Part shown: in pieces, positions 35,477-44,147 of the stretch | Position numbering within the stretch: the stretch's first letter is position 1 | How the letters are laid out: every line of letters starts with the position of its first letter | Source: Acuticoccus kalidii | GTDB lineage: Bacteria > Pseudomonadota > Alphaproteobacteria > Rhizobiales > Amorphaceae | DNA: 64,000 bases | Assembly: GCF_021556395.1 (NCBI RefSeq) | Contig: NZ_JAKGCS010000009.1 | Location: forward strand, 28,807 to 92,806 | Direction: 5' to 3' | Made by a program: the position numbers and the translations under genes | The notes under the pieces: model-generated | What the model was told of the DNA's origin: nothing | Databases searched by the model: none | What the model saw: the letters and a program-made list of their open reading frames with translations, nothing else

Positions 35477-36139
35477 ATGATCCCGCTCCGAACCGTCGCC
35501 GCATTGCTCTTCGCAGCAGCGGCGGGCGCCTGCTCGACCACCGATCCCTTCGGCCCCGTCGCGACGATCCCGCCCCATGCGAGCGGGCCGCAGGATCCGC
35601 GCCTTGCGCAGATGTACGGCCCCGTCAGCGACGCCGGGTGGACGATCCCGGGCGTGGATAAGATCCAGGAGCAGAATATCCGCCAGATCGTCGACGACCC
35701 GACCGGACAGCCCGTCGGCACGCTCGTCGTCGATCCCAAAGCCCGCTTCCTCTATCTCGTCATGGAGAACGGGAAGGCGATGCGCTATGGCGTCGGCGTC
35801 GGTGTCGCCGGGTTGGAGTTCGAGGGGAACGCGGTCGTCGGCCGCAAGGCGTCGTGGCCGGGCTGGCGTCCGACCGACAACATGATCGAGCGCAATCCGG
35901 AGCGCTATGCCAAGTGGGCCGGCGGGATGGAAGGCGGGATCCAGAACCCGCTCGGCGCACGGGCGCTCTATCTCTACCAAGGTGGACGCGACACCCTCTA
36001 TCGCATCCACGGCACCAACGAACCCTGGTCGATCGGTCAGGCCGTCTCCTCCGGCTGCATCCGGATGCTCAACCAAGACGTGATCGATCTGCACCAGCGC
36101 GTGCCGAACAATGCGCGCGTCGTCGTCCTGCCCGCCTGA
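35477..36139 (+). CDS. L,D-transpeptidase (YkuD family), lipoprotein
   Basis: A 220-residue YkuD-fold enzyme that makes 3-3 peptidoglycan cross-links or attaches proteins to peptidoglycan. The signal sequence ends in a lipobox (LFAAAAGAC), pointing to a lipid-anchored form. The catalytic motif is complete: RIHGTNEPWSIGQAVSSGCI with the HGT, SSGC nucleophile and R that follow. It lies four bases after the TlpA-type gene, in an operon of thiol reductases. As the catalytic Cys must be reduced, this arrangement suggests the Dsb proteins keep it active. Confidence 0.9.
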   Translation: MIPLRTVAALLFAAAAGACSTTDPFGPVATIPPHASGPQDPRLAQMYGPVSDAGWTIPGVDKIQEQNIRQIVDDPTGQPVGTLVVDPKARFLYLVMENGKAMRYGVGVGVAGLEFEGNAVVGRKASWPGWRPTDNMIERNPERYAKWAGGMEGGIQNPLGARALYLYQGGRDTLYRIHGTNEPWSIGQAVSSGCIRMLNQDVIDLHQRVPNNARVVVLPA

Positions 36140-36154
36140 CATGAGGACATCCCG

Positions 36155-36766
36155 ATGACCGACCTCAACCGCCGGACCATCCTCGTCGGCATCGGTGCGA
36201 CAGCCGGCCTCGGCGTCGGTATCGGCGCCGCACGGGCGCAAAGCCCGTTATCGCAAGAGGCCGTCTTCCTCGATCCGGGGGTGCCGGTCCTCGGCAATCC
36301 GGCCGGCGATGTCAGCCTCGTCGAGTATTTCGACTACCAGTGCCCCTACTGCAAAGCGGCGCATCCCGACGTCGCCGAGGTGGTGGCCGATGACGGGCGC
36401 GTGCGGCACGTCATGAAGGATTGGCCGATCTTCGGCGAGCCGTCGCTCTATGCCGCGCGCATCACGCTCGGCGCGGGGGCCGATTATCGGATCGCGATGG
36501 CGGCTCTCATGGCGACGGAGGGGCGCCTCACGACGACGGAGGTGGACGCGGCGCTGCGCGGTGCGGGGCTCGATCCCGCGGCGCTCTGGGCCGCCTATCG
36601 CAAGGACGCGCAGGCGATCGACGCGACGCTCGCGCGGACGGGTCGCCAGGCGGAGGCCTTCGGCTTCATGGGAACGCCCGCCTACGTCGCGGGCACGACC
36701 ATTTTCGCCGGCGTCGCCGAGCCGAGCGCCCTCCGCGCCGCCCTCCGCAAAGCGCGTGGCGGCTGA
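36155..36766 (+). CDS. DsbA-family thioredoxin-fold protein, Tat-type signal
   Basis: A 203-residue periplasmic thiol protein. The N-terminus (LNRRTILVGIGATAGLG) carries a twin-arginine pair and hydrophobic stretch, suggesting Tat export; cleavage would fall after AARAQ. The active site is C63-P-Y-C66 (FDYQCPYCKAAHP), and cis-Pro follows in FMGTPAYVAG. It resembles ScsC/BdbD-type DsbA homologues, which may act as isomerase or oxidase. Last gene of the operon and convergent with the GntR gene (10-bp gap). Confidence 0.88.
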   Translation: MTDLNRRTILVGIGATAGLGVGIGAARAQSPLSQEAVFLDPGVPVLGNPAGDVSLVEYFDYQCPYCKAAHPDVAEVVADDGRVRHVMKDWPIFGEPSLYAARITLGAGADYRIAMAALMATEGRLTTTEVDAALRGAGLDPAALWAAYRKDAQAIDATLARTGRQAEAFGFMGTPAYVAGTTIFAGVAEPSALRAALRKARGG

Positions 36767-36776
36767 CGGGATCGCG

Positions 36777-37559
36777 CTACGCGCCCGGCGCCGAGCGCGG
36801 CCGCGCCTTCCGGCCCGCCGTCTTCGGCTCCTGCTCGCCGCCGGTCGATGAGGCGCGCACCGCCGCCCGGCGCCACGTGACGCGCGCGGGCTCGCCCTCC
36901 GCCCAGCGCGAGGCCATCATCATGTGGACCTGATCGGCGCTGCTGTGGACATGGCGTTCGAGCACGTCGATCGCCGCCACCGCATCGCGCGCCAGAACCG
37001 TTTCGACGAGCCGCTCGTGAAGCGCCGGCAGCGAGGGATGGTGGCCGCTCGCATTCACCGCAAGGCGGCGATAGCGGTCGAACTGATCATAGAGTTGGTG
37101 CCAAAAGCCGAGAAGGCGCGCCGACCCGCAAGCCTCCACCAAAGCGAGATGAAACGCACGGTGAAGCTCCTCCCACTCCTCGTCGATGAGGCGGTCGGGT
37201 GAGCGCGGCTTGCGCAGCAAGCGGTGCTGCGCGGCGAGGATGTTCGCCTCCCACTCGGTATCGCCGGCGGCGATCGCGAGCCGCAGCGCGAGCCCCTCGA
37301 TATGGCAGCGGGTTTCGGTGAGATCCTCGAGATCCGCCTTCGTCACGGGCGCGATGCGAAAACCGCGTTGCCCCTCCTGGATCACGAGGCCGCGTCCGAC
37401 GAGATTCGCCATCGCCTCGCGCAGCGGGCTGAGGCCGACCCCGTAGCTCTCCTGGAGCGTCGCAAGGCGCAGCCAGGCCGCCGGCGCGAGGCGGCCGGTC
37501 AAGATGTCGTTGCTGATGGCGTCCTGAACCGACTGTGCCAGCGTCAGCGACTTCGTCAT
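36777..37559 (-). CDS. GntR-family (FCD domain) transcriptional regulator
   Basis: A 260-residue FadR/FCD-type regulator. The N-terminal winged helix (ILTGRLAPAAWLRLATLQES then GLSPLREAMANLVGRGLV) binds DNA; the C-terminal FCD domain shows the metal-binding pattern (ETRCHIEGLALRLAI, LHRAFHLALVEACGS, HERLVETVLARD, LERHVHSSADQ). The last 30 residues are a basic tail of low complexity. It is divergent from the ABC transporter operon across a 604-bp AT-richer gap with ATATGCATAT-type sites, and is very probably its regulator with a metabolite as inducer. Confidence 0.9.
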   Translation of the reverse strand: MTKSLTLAQSVQDAISNDILTGRLAPAAWLRLATLQESYGVGLSPLREAMANLVGRGLVIQEGQRGFRIAPVTKADLEDLTETRCHIEGLALRLAIAAGDTEWEANILAAQHRLLRKPRSPDRLIDEEWEELHRAFHLALVEACGSARLLGFWHQLYDQFDRYRRLAVNASGHHPSLPALHERLVETVLARDAVAAIDVLERHVHSSADQVHMMMASRWAEGEPARVTWRRAAVRASSTGGEQEPKTAGRKARPRSAPGA

Positions 37560-37766
37560 GCACTTTCACTTTCCGGGACGCGCATCCCTTTTCGCGAGCG
37601 CAACGCCGCGGAACGGGTGCGATATGCCGAAAAATCGCCAGCCATGCAAATCATCGATTTTTTTAAGGACAGCGCCTGCCCCGTCACGATCGCATTGGTG
37701 TGTCTGGCGGGAAAGCCGGCGCGCGAGCTTTCGGCGCCGAGATTTCCGCCATTGCGGGACGAAATA

Positions 37767-37793
37767 ATATGCATATGCGACAATTATATGCAT
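37767..37793. promoter_or_regulatory. paired ATATGCAT sites, likely GntR/FCD operator
   Basis: ATATGCATAT (37767-37776) is a perfect palindrome; ATATGCAT (37786-37793) repeats its core. Their centres are 19 bp apart, about two helical turns, as expected for a pair of dimer sites. They lie about 210 bp from the regulator start and 370 bp from the transporter start. Confidence 0.55.
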
Positions 37794-38012
37794 TGCCGAT
37801 AAATATCGATTTTTCTGCTTGATCCCGATCCCGGCCGCGCCTTAACGATTTCGCCGTGGCGCTGGAAACGGATCCGCCGAGACCCAAAAACATCTCGGCC
37901 GACCTGCCCGGATGCTTCGCGTTATTATCGACTCCAAGCATATCTCGGCAAATCAATCGCCAAAATTGCGCAAGACACCCGAAGAAATCCGGAGAAGTTC
38001 GAACGAAATCGT

Positions 38013-38037
38013 GATCGAAATCTAGATTTTTTCGATC
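38013..38037. promoter_or_regulatory. imperfect palindrome GATCGAAATC-TA-GATTTTTTCGATC
   Basis: Arms of 10 and 13 bases pair except for extra T residues in the right arm. It sits 127 bp upstream of the transporter operon. It could be an operator or a weak intrinsic terminator/attenuator; nothing decides between them. Confidence 0.3.
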
Positions 38038-38163
38038 GCCCTCCGGACACGTCGTCGAGCGCCCGATGAACCGACGGCCGCCCCGCCGTGCCGAACGAGA
38101 CCGTGAGAGACGGGCATCCGAACGGCTTGCCCTGGTGTGGACCATAGAGGAAGGACCATTGCG

Positions 38164-39213
38164 ATGACGGACGCGCGCAAGCTCAAAGAACAGGCGTCGA
38201 TCAACCGCCGCACGGCGCTCAAGTGGGGCGGGATGGGCCTCGCCGGGTTCGGCGCCGCCGCCATCATGCCGGGCCGCATGGCGTTCGCGCAGGATCTGAC
38301 GGATCTGTCCTTCCAGCTCTCCTGGCTGAAGAGCATCCAGTATGGCGGCTATTTCGCCGCCCTCGACAACGGCTTTTTCGAGGACCAGGGCCTCGACGTC
38401 ACCTTCGTCTCCGGGGGGCCGAACATCGATCCGCTCGCCAACGTGGCGGCCGGCCAATCCCAGATCGGCGACCGCCCGATCGGTCCGATCCTCGTCGCGA
38501 AGGAAAAGGGGATCCCGATCAAGGTGATCGGCACCGTCTACCAGAAATCGCCGTTCGCGATCATGAGCCCCGCCGACAAGCCGATCACGTCGGTCGAAGA
38601 TTTGGAGGGCAAGGTGCTCTCGACCGGCAGCTCGTCGCGGCCGCTCATCGAATATCTCCTGCGCGAGGCCGGGATGTCGCCCGGCGACGTACAGATGGTG
38701 CCCCATTCGCCGGATCCCGCCGGCCTCGTCGCCGGTCAGATCGACGGCTATCTCGGCTACTCGACCAATCAAGGCGTCATGCTGCAAAGCCGCGGCTTCG
38801 AGATCCACTCGCTCAACGTCTCCGATCTCGGCGTGCCGGAGACGACCGGCACCATCTACGCCCGTGAGGATTATCTCGCCGAGCACGGCGACAAGGCGGT
38901 CGATTTCCTCGCCGGCGCGGTTGAGGGCTGGAAATGGGCGCTCGCCCACCCGGAGGAGACCGCGACGCTGATGGTCGAGACCTACGGCGCTCCCGGCCTC
39001 GAGTTCGAGGCGCAGGTGGCGGAGATCGTCGCCAGCAAGCCGCTGATCGAAGCGGGTGCGGCGGAGGGCGGCAAGCTCCTCAATATCGACGTCGCCCTCT
39101 TCCAGAAGATCATCGACACCTACGCCGCCGCCGGCCTCATCGAAGGCAACTTCTCCGCCGAGGAGTTGTGCGCGCCGCAATATATCCAGGACGCGCTCGC
39201 ACGGGTCGCCTGA
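38164..39213 (+). CDS. ABC transporter substrate-binding protein (NMT1/THI5-like, SsuA/ThiY family)
   Basis: A 349-residue periplasmic binding protein with a Tat-type signal (INRRTALKWGGMGLAGFGAA; cleavage after AFAQ). Core blocks LSFQLSWLKSIQYGGYFAA, ALDNGFFEDQGLDVTFVSGG and GKVLSTGSSS fit the NMT1/THI5-like family, which binds nitrate, sulfonates, taurine, pyrimidines or riboflavin. The start has GGAAGG nine bases upstream; an ATG nine codons earlier is less likely. The downstream enzymes suggest a cyclic nitrogen compound as ligand. Its stop overlaps the ATPase start (TGATG). Confidence 0.86.
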   Translation: MTDARKLKEQASINRRTALKWGGMGLAGFGAAAIMPGRMAFAQDLTDLSFQLSWLKSIQYGGYFAALDNGFFEDQGLDVTFVSGGPNIDPLANVAAGQSQIGDRPIGPILVAKEKGIPIKVIGTVYQKSPFAIMSPADKPITSVEDLEGKVLSTGSSSRPLIEYLLREAGMSPGDVQMVPHSPDPAGLVAGQIDGYLGYSTNQGVMLQSRGFEIHSLNVSDLGVPETTGTIYAREDYLAEHGDKAVDFLAGAVEGWKWALAHPEETATLMVETYGAPGLEFEAQVAEIVASKPLIEAGAAEGGKLLNIDVALFQKIIDTYAAAGLIEGNFSAEELCAPQYIQDALARVA

Positions 39214-40019
39214 TGTCGCAAAGTCTCAGCGCGCGCTATGTCGGCAAGGTCTTCGACGGGCGCGGCCGGGTGGTCGCGCTCCGGGATGTCAACATGGAGG
39301 TGCCGGGCGGCGGCTTCGCCGCCATCATCGGCCCCTCCGGGTGCGGCAAGTCCACCCTCCTGCGGATCTTCGCCGACCTCCTCCAGCCAACCACGGGCAC
39401 CGTCGCAATCGGCGGCGGCGCCCCCCAGAATGCGCGCCGAACCAAGTCGATCGGCTTCGTCTTCCAATCGGCGACGCTGCTTCCATGGCGGACGATTCGG
39501 CGCAATGTCGAGCTGCCGCTCGACGTCGCCGGCGAACGCGGCCGATCGCGTGAGGGCCGGGCCGACGCGCTCCTCTCCCTCGTCGGTCTCGACGGGTTCG
39601 GCGACAGCCTCCCGCATCAGCTCTCCGGCGGTATGCAGCAGCGAGCCGCGATCGCGCGCGCGCTGATCCTGAAGCCGGAGATCCTCCTCCTCGACGAGCC
39701 GTTCGGCGCGCTCGACGAGATCACCCGCCAGCGCATGAACCTCGAGCTCCTGCGCATCTGGGGCGAAACGAAGACCACCGCCGTTCTCGTCACCCACTCG
39801 ATCGCCGAGGCGGTGCTGATGGCGGACCGCGTGTTCGTGATGACGCCGCGCCCCGGCACGATCGCAAAGGCGGTCGACGTGCCGCTGGAGCGCCCGCGCA
39901 CCCTCCAGATGATGCGCACGCCCGCCTTCTTCGATGTCGTCAACGAGCTGCGCGACGCTCTCTTCGGGACCGAGACAGAGCCCGCCCTCGAACCGCTGCC
40001 CCTCGAGGCCGTGTCGTGA
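39213..40019 (+). CDS. ABC transporter ATP-binding protein (SsuB/TauB-like)
   Basis: A 268-residue ATPase of the nitrate/sulfonate/taurine importer class. Walker A IGPSGCGKSTLL, Q-loop VFQSATLLPW, signature [15 protein letters not shown], Walker B ILLLDEPFGALDE and H-loop VTHSIAEAV are all intact. It powers uptake through the two permeases that follow. Overlaps both neighbours (TGATG upstream, GTGA downstream). Confidence 0.92.
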   Translation: MSQSLSARYVGKVFDGRGRVVALRDVNMEVPGGGFAAIIGPSGCGKSTLLRIFADLLQPTTGTVAIGGGAPQNARRTKSIGFVFQSATLLPWRTIRRNVELPLDVAGERGRSREGRADALLSLVGLDGFGDSLPHQLSGGMQQRAAIARALILKPEILLLDEPFGALDEITRQRMNLELLRIWGETKTTAVLVTHSIAEAVLMADRVFVMTPRPGTIAKAVDVPLERPRTLQMMRTPAFFDVVNELRDALFGTETEPALEPLPLEAVS

Positions 40020-40795
40020 GCGAGACCGCCTCCTGGCAGAGCCGGCTTGCGCTCAGCGCGGCCCCCCTCCTCGTCATCGCCGCGCTCCTCCTCGCGATCG
40101 AGATCGTCGCGCGCGGCGGCGGGCTGCCGATGTTCCTGCCCTCGCCGAGCGCCGTGTGGAACGCCTATGCCGGGCGGCCGAGCGTCTTCTGGGAAAATCT
40201 TTGGGCGACCACGTGGAAATCGATGCTCGGCTTCGCGATCGCGATGGGGCTCGCGCTCGTGGCGGCCGGGCTCGGCGTCGTCGCGCACCGCATTCGCGAG
40301 CCGATTTACCGCACCGGCGTCTTCGTCCAGGCGGTGCCGCTGATCGCGCTGACGCCGCTTCTCGTCGTGTGGTTCGGCAACACGGCGCGCACGCACGTCA
40401 TCATCGCCGCGATGTCGAGCTATTTTCCGATGCTGGTGGCGGGGATGCAGGGATTTCGCGCGGCCGCGCCGCAGCGGCTCGAGCTGATGGCGGTGCTGTC
40501 CGCCTCGCGCTGGCAGACGCTTCTCTACGTGCAGATCCCGAACGCGCTGCCTTATCTCTTCGCCGGCCTCAAGATCGCCGCGCCCCTTGCCGTGCTCGGC
40601 ACCATCACCGCCGAATGGACCGGCGCCGATCGCGGCATCGGCGCGATGATGCTCTATGCCCTCTTCTCCTACAATGTCCCGACGGTCTGGCTCACCGTGA
40701 TCGGCGCCTGCGGGCTCTCCGTCGCCTTCTTCCTCTTCGCCGCCTGTCTCGAACGCCTCGCGATCGGACCGGAGACGCTCGGAGCGACGCGATGA
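40016..40795 (+). CDS. ABC transporter permease (SsuC/TauC-like)
   Basis: A 259-residue inner-membrane permease with about six helices. The coupling-helix region (RLELMAVLSASRWQTLLYVQ) is the EAA-type loop for the ATPase. It starts at a GTG that overlaps the ATPase stop (GTGA). It pairs with the next gene as a heterodimer, which is less common in this class, where one permease usually forms a homodimer. Confidence 0.9.
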   Translation: MSETASWQSRLALSAAPLLVIAALLLAIEIVARGGGLPMFLPSPSAVWNAYAGRPSVFWENLWATTWKSMLGFAIAMGLALVAAGLGVVAHRIREPIYRTGVFVQAVPLIALTPLLVVWFGNTARTHVIIAAMSSYFPMLVAGMQGFRAAAPQRLELMAVLSASRWQTLLYVQIPNALPYLFAGLKIAAPLAVLGTITAEWTGADRGIGAMMLYALFSYNVPTVWLTVIGACGLSVAFFLFAACLERLAIGPETLGATR

Positions 40796-41538
40796 CGGCC
40801 ATTCGTTGCGTTCTGAGGGTTCTCGCGGTCGTCGCCTGCCTCGTCGTCGCCTGGTGGAGCGCGCTCGCGATCTTCGCGATCCCGCCTTATTTGATGCCGA
40901 CCCCGCCCGAGGTCGCCCTCGCCTTCTGGACCGACGGGGCGCTGCTCGCCTCGATGGGATGGACGACGCTGAGCGCCACTCTCGTCGGCCTCTTCATCGC
41001 GACGCTCGGCGCATCGGCGATCGCAGCGCTCTTCGTCCAGTCCCGCGCGCTCGCCCAGGCGACGATGCCGCTCCTCATCGTCGTCCGCTCGACGCCCGTC
41101 GCCGCGATCGCACCGCTGATGATGCTGATCCTCGGGCGCGGCATGGAGACGAGCGTCTTCGTCGTCGTTCTCGTCTCTTTCTTTCCGATCCTCATCAACA
41201 TGATGCGCGGGCTCACGGCGGCGGACGCTCAGTCGTTCGAGCTGCTGCACGTCTATGGGGCGAGCCGCTGGCAGGTCATCCACATGCTGCGCGCGCCGAC
41301 ATCGCTGCCCTACCTCTTCACCGGGCTGCGCATCGCCGGGGCGACGGCGATCCTCGGCGCGCTCCTGTCGGAGTGGATCACCGGCAATCGCGGCCTCGGC
41401 CTTCTCATCCTCGAAAGCGCCGAGATGCGGGAAATCGACGTCCTGTGGGCCGGCATTTGCGTGTCGATCATGATCGCGCTCTCCCTCTTCACGCTGACGT
41501 CCGCCGCCGAGCGCGCCGTCCTGCACTGGAAGACCTGA
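40792..41538 (+). CDS. ABC transporter permease, second subunit
   Basis: A 248-residue permease of the same class, with an EAA-like loop (AQSFELLHVYGASRWQVIHM) and about six membrane helices. The ATG overlaps the previous stop (ATGA). A transporter with two distinct permeases resembles the ThiX/RibX-type or pyrimidine-analogue importers, but the substrate cannot be read from these proteins. Confidence 0.9.
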   Translation: MTAIRCVLRVLAVVACLVVAWWSALAIFAIPPYLMPTPPEVALAFWTDGALLASMGWTTLSATLVGLFIATLGASAIAALFVQSRALAQATMPLLIVVRSTPVAAIAPLMMLILGRGMETSVFVVVLVSFFPILINMMRGLTAADAQSFELLHVYGASRWQVIHMLRAPTSLPYLFTGLRIAGATAILGALLSEWITGNRGLGLLILESAEMREIDVLWAGICVSIMIALSLFTLTSAAERAVLHWKT

Positions 41539-41610
41539 ATGGTGATGCCACTCCGACGCGCCGGCGATGCGGCGGCCTTGCAGATCCACTCGGCACGCGG
41601 TCGGGCCTGA

Positions 41611-42651
41611 ATGCTCTTTCTCTGCGAACAGGACGTCGCGGCTCTCCTCACCGCGGACCTCGCCATCGATACGGCGCGGGAGGCTTTCGTGCTCGCCGCC
41701 CGTGGCGGGCTCCGCGCGCGCGGCGCGCTGCGCCAACCGGGGCGCTATGGTGCGCTTCTCCTCGCGAGCGCGCACGACGGGCTCGGCCTCTCCGTCAAGA
41801 GCAACATCCACGTCTACCCGGCCGATGGCGGCCCCCGGCGGACCGAAAGCCTCCTCTCTTTGTGGGATATCGAGACCGGAACCGCCGAGGCGCTGATCGC
41901 GGCGCGGACCTTCAACGACCTGCGCACGGCAGGCGGTCTCGCGGCCGGCGCTCTCGGCCTCGTCGCAAGCGCGCCGACGGAACTCGTGATCTTCGGCACC
42001 GGCAAGATGGCGGGACCGGCCGCCCGCCTTCTCGTCCACGCCTTCCCGTCGCTCGCGCGGATCACCTTCGCCGGTCGCACGGCCGAGAAAGGCGCGGCGT
42101 TCGCCGACCGCCTTCGGGAGAACCCGGACTTCGCCGGCGTCGCCCTCATCGGCATCGGCTCGGGCGAGGCGCGGGCGGCGGTCGCGACGGCCTCGATCAT
42201 CGTCACCGTCACGACGGCGGCGACGCCGATCGTCTACGGCGCCGACATCGCGCCGGGCGCGCTCGTCATCCTCGCAGGCGCCAACCGGCCGGACGCGCGG
42301 GAGGCGGACGACGCGCTTCTCCGGCGCGCCACGATCTATTGCGATGCGCTGGAGGGGATCTTCGAGAAGGCCGGCGACCTCACCCTCGCCCGGCATGCTG
42401 GCGCACTTACCGGCCGCACGCTGCGCGAAGTGGGTGCCGGGCGGCGCGCGGCCGAGGCCGGGACGGACATCACCGTCTTCAAGTCGATCGGGCTCGGCGA
42501 GCAGGACCTTCTCCTCGCCCGCGTACTGGTGGAACGGGCGCGGACCGGCGCGATCGGCCTCCACCTCGATCCCGAGCACGGCGCCCCCGCCCGGACGACG
42601 GCCGGTGCGCCGGATGGGGCGAGCGGCGAGACGTTGGAGCGCTTCGGGTGA
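41611..42651 (+). CDS. ornithine cyclodeaminase/mu-crystallin family protein
   Basis: A 346-residue protein of the OCD/mu-crystallin family, NAD(P)-dependent enzymes that include ornithine cyclodeaminase, ketimine reductases and amino-acid dehydrogenases. The Rossmann loop is VIFGTGKMAGPAARLL; KSNIHVYP and FNDLRTAGG (the Asp/Arg substrate area) and the VTVTTAATPIVYG segment are also typical. The last 25 residues are a divergent tail. In this operon it could reduce or cyclise an amino acid released from the ring compound handled by the two amidohydrolases. Confidence 0.82.
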   Translation: MLFLCEQDVAALLTADLAIDTAREAFVLAARGGLRARGALRQPGRYGALLLASAHDGLGLSVKSNIHVYPADGGPRRTESLLSLWDIETGTAEALIAARTFNDLRTAGGLAAGALGLVASAPTELVIFGTGKMAGPAARLLVHAFPSLARITFAGRTAEKGAAFADRLRENPDFAGVALIGIGSGEARAAVATASIIVTVTTAATPIVYGADIAPGALVILAGANRPDAREADDALLRRATIYCDALEGIFEKAGDLTLARHAGALTGRTLREVGAGRRAAEAGTDITVFKSIGLGEQDLLLARVLVERARTGAIGLHLDPEHGAPARTTAGAPDGASGETLERFG

Positions 42652-42704
42652 ACGACGACGACACGACGACCGACCAACGGTCCCGGCGGCAAAGCGGAGG
42701 CACG

Positions 42705-44147
42705 ATGACTTTCCCCCTCGTCATACGCGGCGCGATGGTGCTCGAAGACGCCGCAACGCCCTTTTCGGAGACGGCGAAGGATATCGTCGTCGACGCCGGA
42801 CGCATCGTCTCGATCGCGCCGACGGGCGGGCCGTTGCCGGACGGCGCGCGGATCGTCGACGGCGCGAACCGCCTCGCAACGCCCGGTCTCGTCAATGCGC
42901 ATACGCATTCCCAATCCTCGGCGATGGCGGGCTTTGCCGATGCGGTCAGCCATCCGGCGTTCATGTGGCTCACCCAGGCCCACACCGCCGGGCGCCCGGC
43001 CGAGGAGATCCGCATCGCGACCCTCCTCACCGCGCTCCACATGATCCGCTCCGGTTCCACCGCCGCGATCGACCACTTTCCCGGCCAGCGCTTCACCGCC
43101 GGCGACATCGACGCGGTCGCCGCGGCGTGGATCGAATCGGGCGTGCGTGCCGTCCTCGGCCTGCGCTTTTTCGACGGGGCGTTCTCCGACATCATGCCCT
43201 CGGGCGCCGCGATCCCGGACCGGCTGCGGGCGGCGGTCGAGAGCAATACGCTCCTGCGCCCGCAACCGCTCGCCGAGCTGAAGGAGCTGATCCCGGAGGC
43301 CGTGGCCCGCTGGGACGGGCGGGAGGACCGGCTGCGGATCTTCCCCGCCCCCTCCAACCCGATGCGCTGCACGGACGAGGCGCTGCTCTATTGCGCCGAA
43401 ATCGCCGAAGCGCGCGACCTCGGCATTCACACCCACCTTCTGGAGACGGCGAAGCAGACGCACGGCGCGCAGGCTCAATATGGGTGCACGATGGTCGCCC
43501 ATCTCGACGCGCTCGGCATCCTGTCGGACCGCTGGTCCTGCGCCCATTCGGTGTGGGTCGACGAGGCCGATATCGCGCGTCTCGCCGCGCGCGGCGCGAT
43601 CGTCGTCCACAACCCGGAGAGCAACAGCCGGCTCGGGTCCGGCATCGCGCCGGTGCCGCAGATGCTGAAAGCCGGCGTCACGGTGGCGCTCGGCACCGAC
43701 GGAGCCGGCGCGAACGACAACATGGACATGCATTCGGCAATGCGCGCCGCCGCCGTGCTTCACCGGCCGATGCAGCCCTCTCCGGCCGAGTGGATCACCG
43801 CGACCGACGCGATGACGATGGCGACCACAGCCGGCGCCGCCGCGCTGCGCCGGCCGGGCCTCGGCCGCCTCGCGCCGGGCGCCGATGCCGATATCGTCCT
43901 CCATCGGCTCGATTCCCCCTGGTGGGCGCAGATCAACGACCCCGTCGCCCAGCTCGTCCTCGCCGAGACGGGCGCCTCCGTCGACGGGGTCCTGGTCGCC
44001 GGCAATGTTCTCATGGAGAACGGCAAGGTGCTCGCCTTCGACGAGGCGGCCGTCCTCGCGGAGGCGCGCGCCATGGCCCGCACGCTGCGCACGCGCAATG
44101 CCGACCTCTTCAGCCTCGCCAACATCATCGCCGAGGGGGTGAACTGA
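42705..44147 (+). CDS. amidohydrolase-superfamily deaminase/hydrolase (TRZ/ATZ-like)
   Basis: A 480-residue metal-dependent hydrolase of the chlorohydrolase/guanine deaminase-like branch. The metal-site residues are all present: H66/H68 (NAHTHSQ), His in GIHTHLLET (about 243), CAHSVWV (about 279) and the Asp of LGTDGAGAND (about 331). Such enzymes deaminate or hydrolyse purine, triazine, or S-adenosylhomocysteine-like substrates. GGAGG lies five bases before the ATG. Its stop overlaps the next gene (TGATG). Paired with a cyclic amidohydrolase, it likely does the first deamination step. Confidence 0.86.
   Translation: MTFPLVIRGAMVLEDAATPFSETAKDIVVDAGRIVSIAPTGGPLPDGARIVDGANRLATPGLVNAHTHSQSSAMAGFADAVSHPAFMWLTQAHTAGRPAEEIRIATLLTALHMIRSGSTAAIDHFPGQRFTAGDIDAVAAAWIESGVRAVLGLRFFDGAFSDIMPSGAAIPDRLRAAVESNTLLRPQPLAELKELIPEAVARWDGREDRLRIFPAPSNPMRCTDEALLYCAEIAEARDLGIHTHLLETAKQTHGAQAQYGCTMVAHLDALGILSDRWSCAHSVWVDEADIARLAARGAIVVHNPESNSRLGSGIAPVPQMLKAGVTVALGTDGAGANDNMDMHSAMRAAAVLHRPMQPSPAEWITATDAMTMATTAGAAALRRPGLGRLAPGADADIVLHRLDSPWWAQINDPVAQLVLAETGASVDGVLVAGNVLMENGKVLAFDEAAVLAEARAMARTLRTRNADLFSLANIIAEGVN

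Larger units (their letters stand above)
37560..38163. other. 604-bp divergent regulatory region (GntR gene / ABC transporter operon)
   Basis: AT-richer than its surroundings. No gene is supported. It holds the ATATGCATAT sites at 37767-37793, two ATCGATTTTT stretches near 37653 and 37806, and an imperfect palindrome at 38013-38037. I found no thiamine-pyrophosphate or other riboswitch consensus. Confidence 0.65.

Noticed and set aside
37560..38163. Thiamine-pyrophosphate riboswitch before the NMT1/THI5-like transporter
   Set aside because: The conserved CUGAGA and GGGUAAUACC-type segments are not present, and no thiamin genes are nearby.
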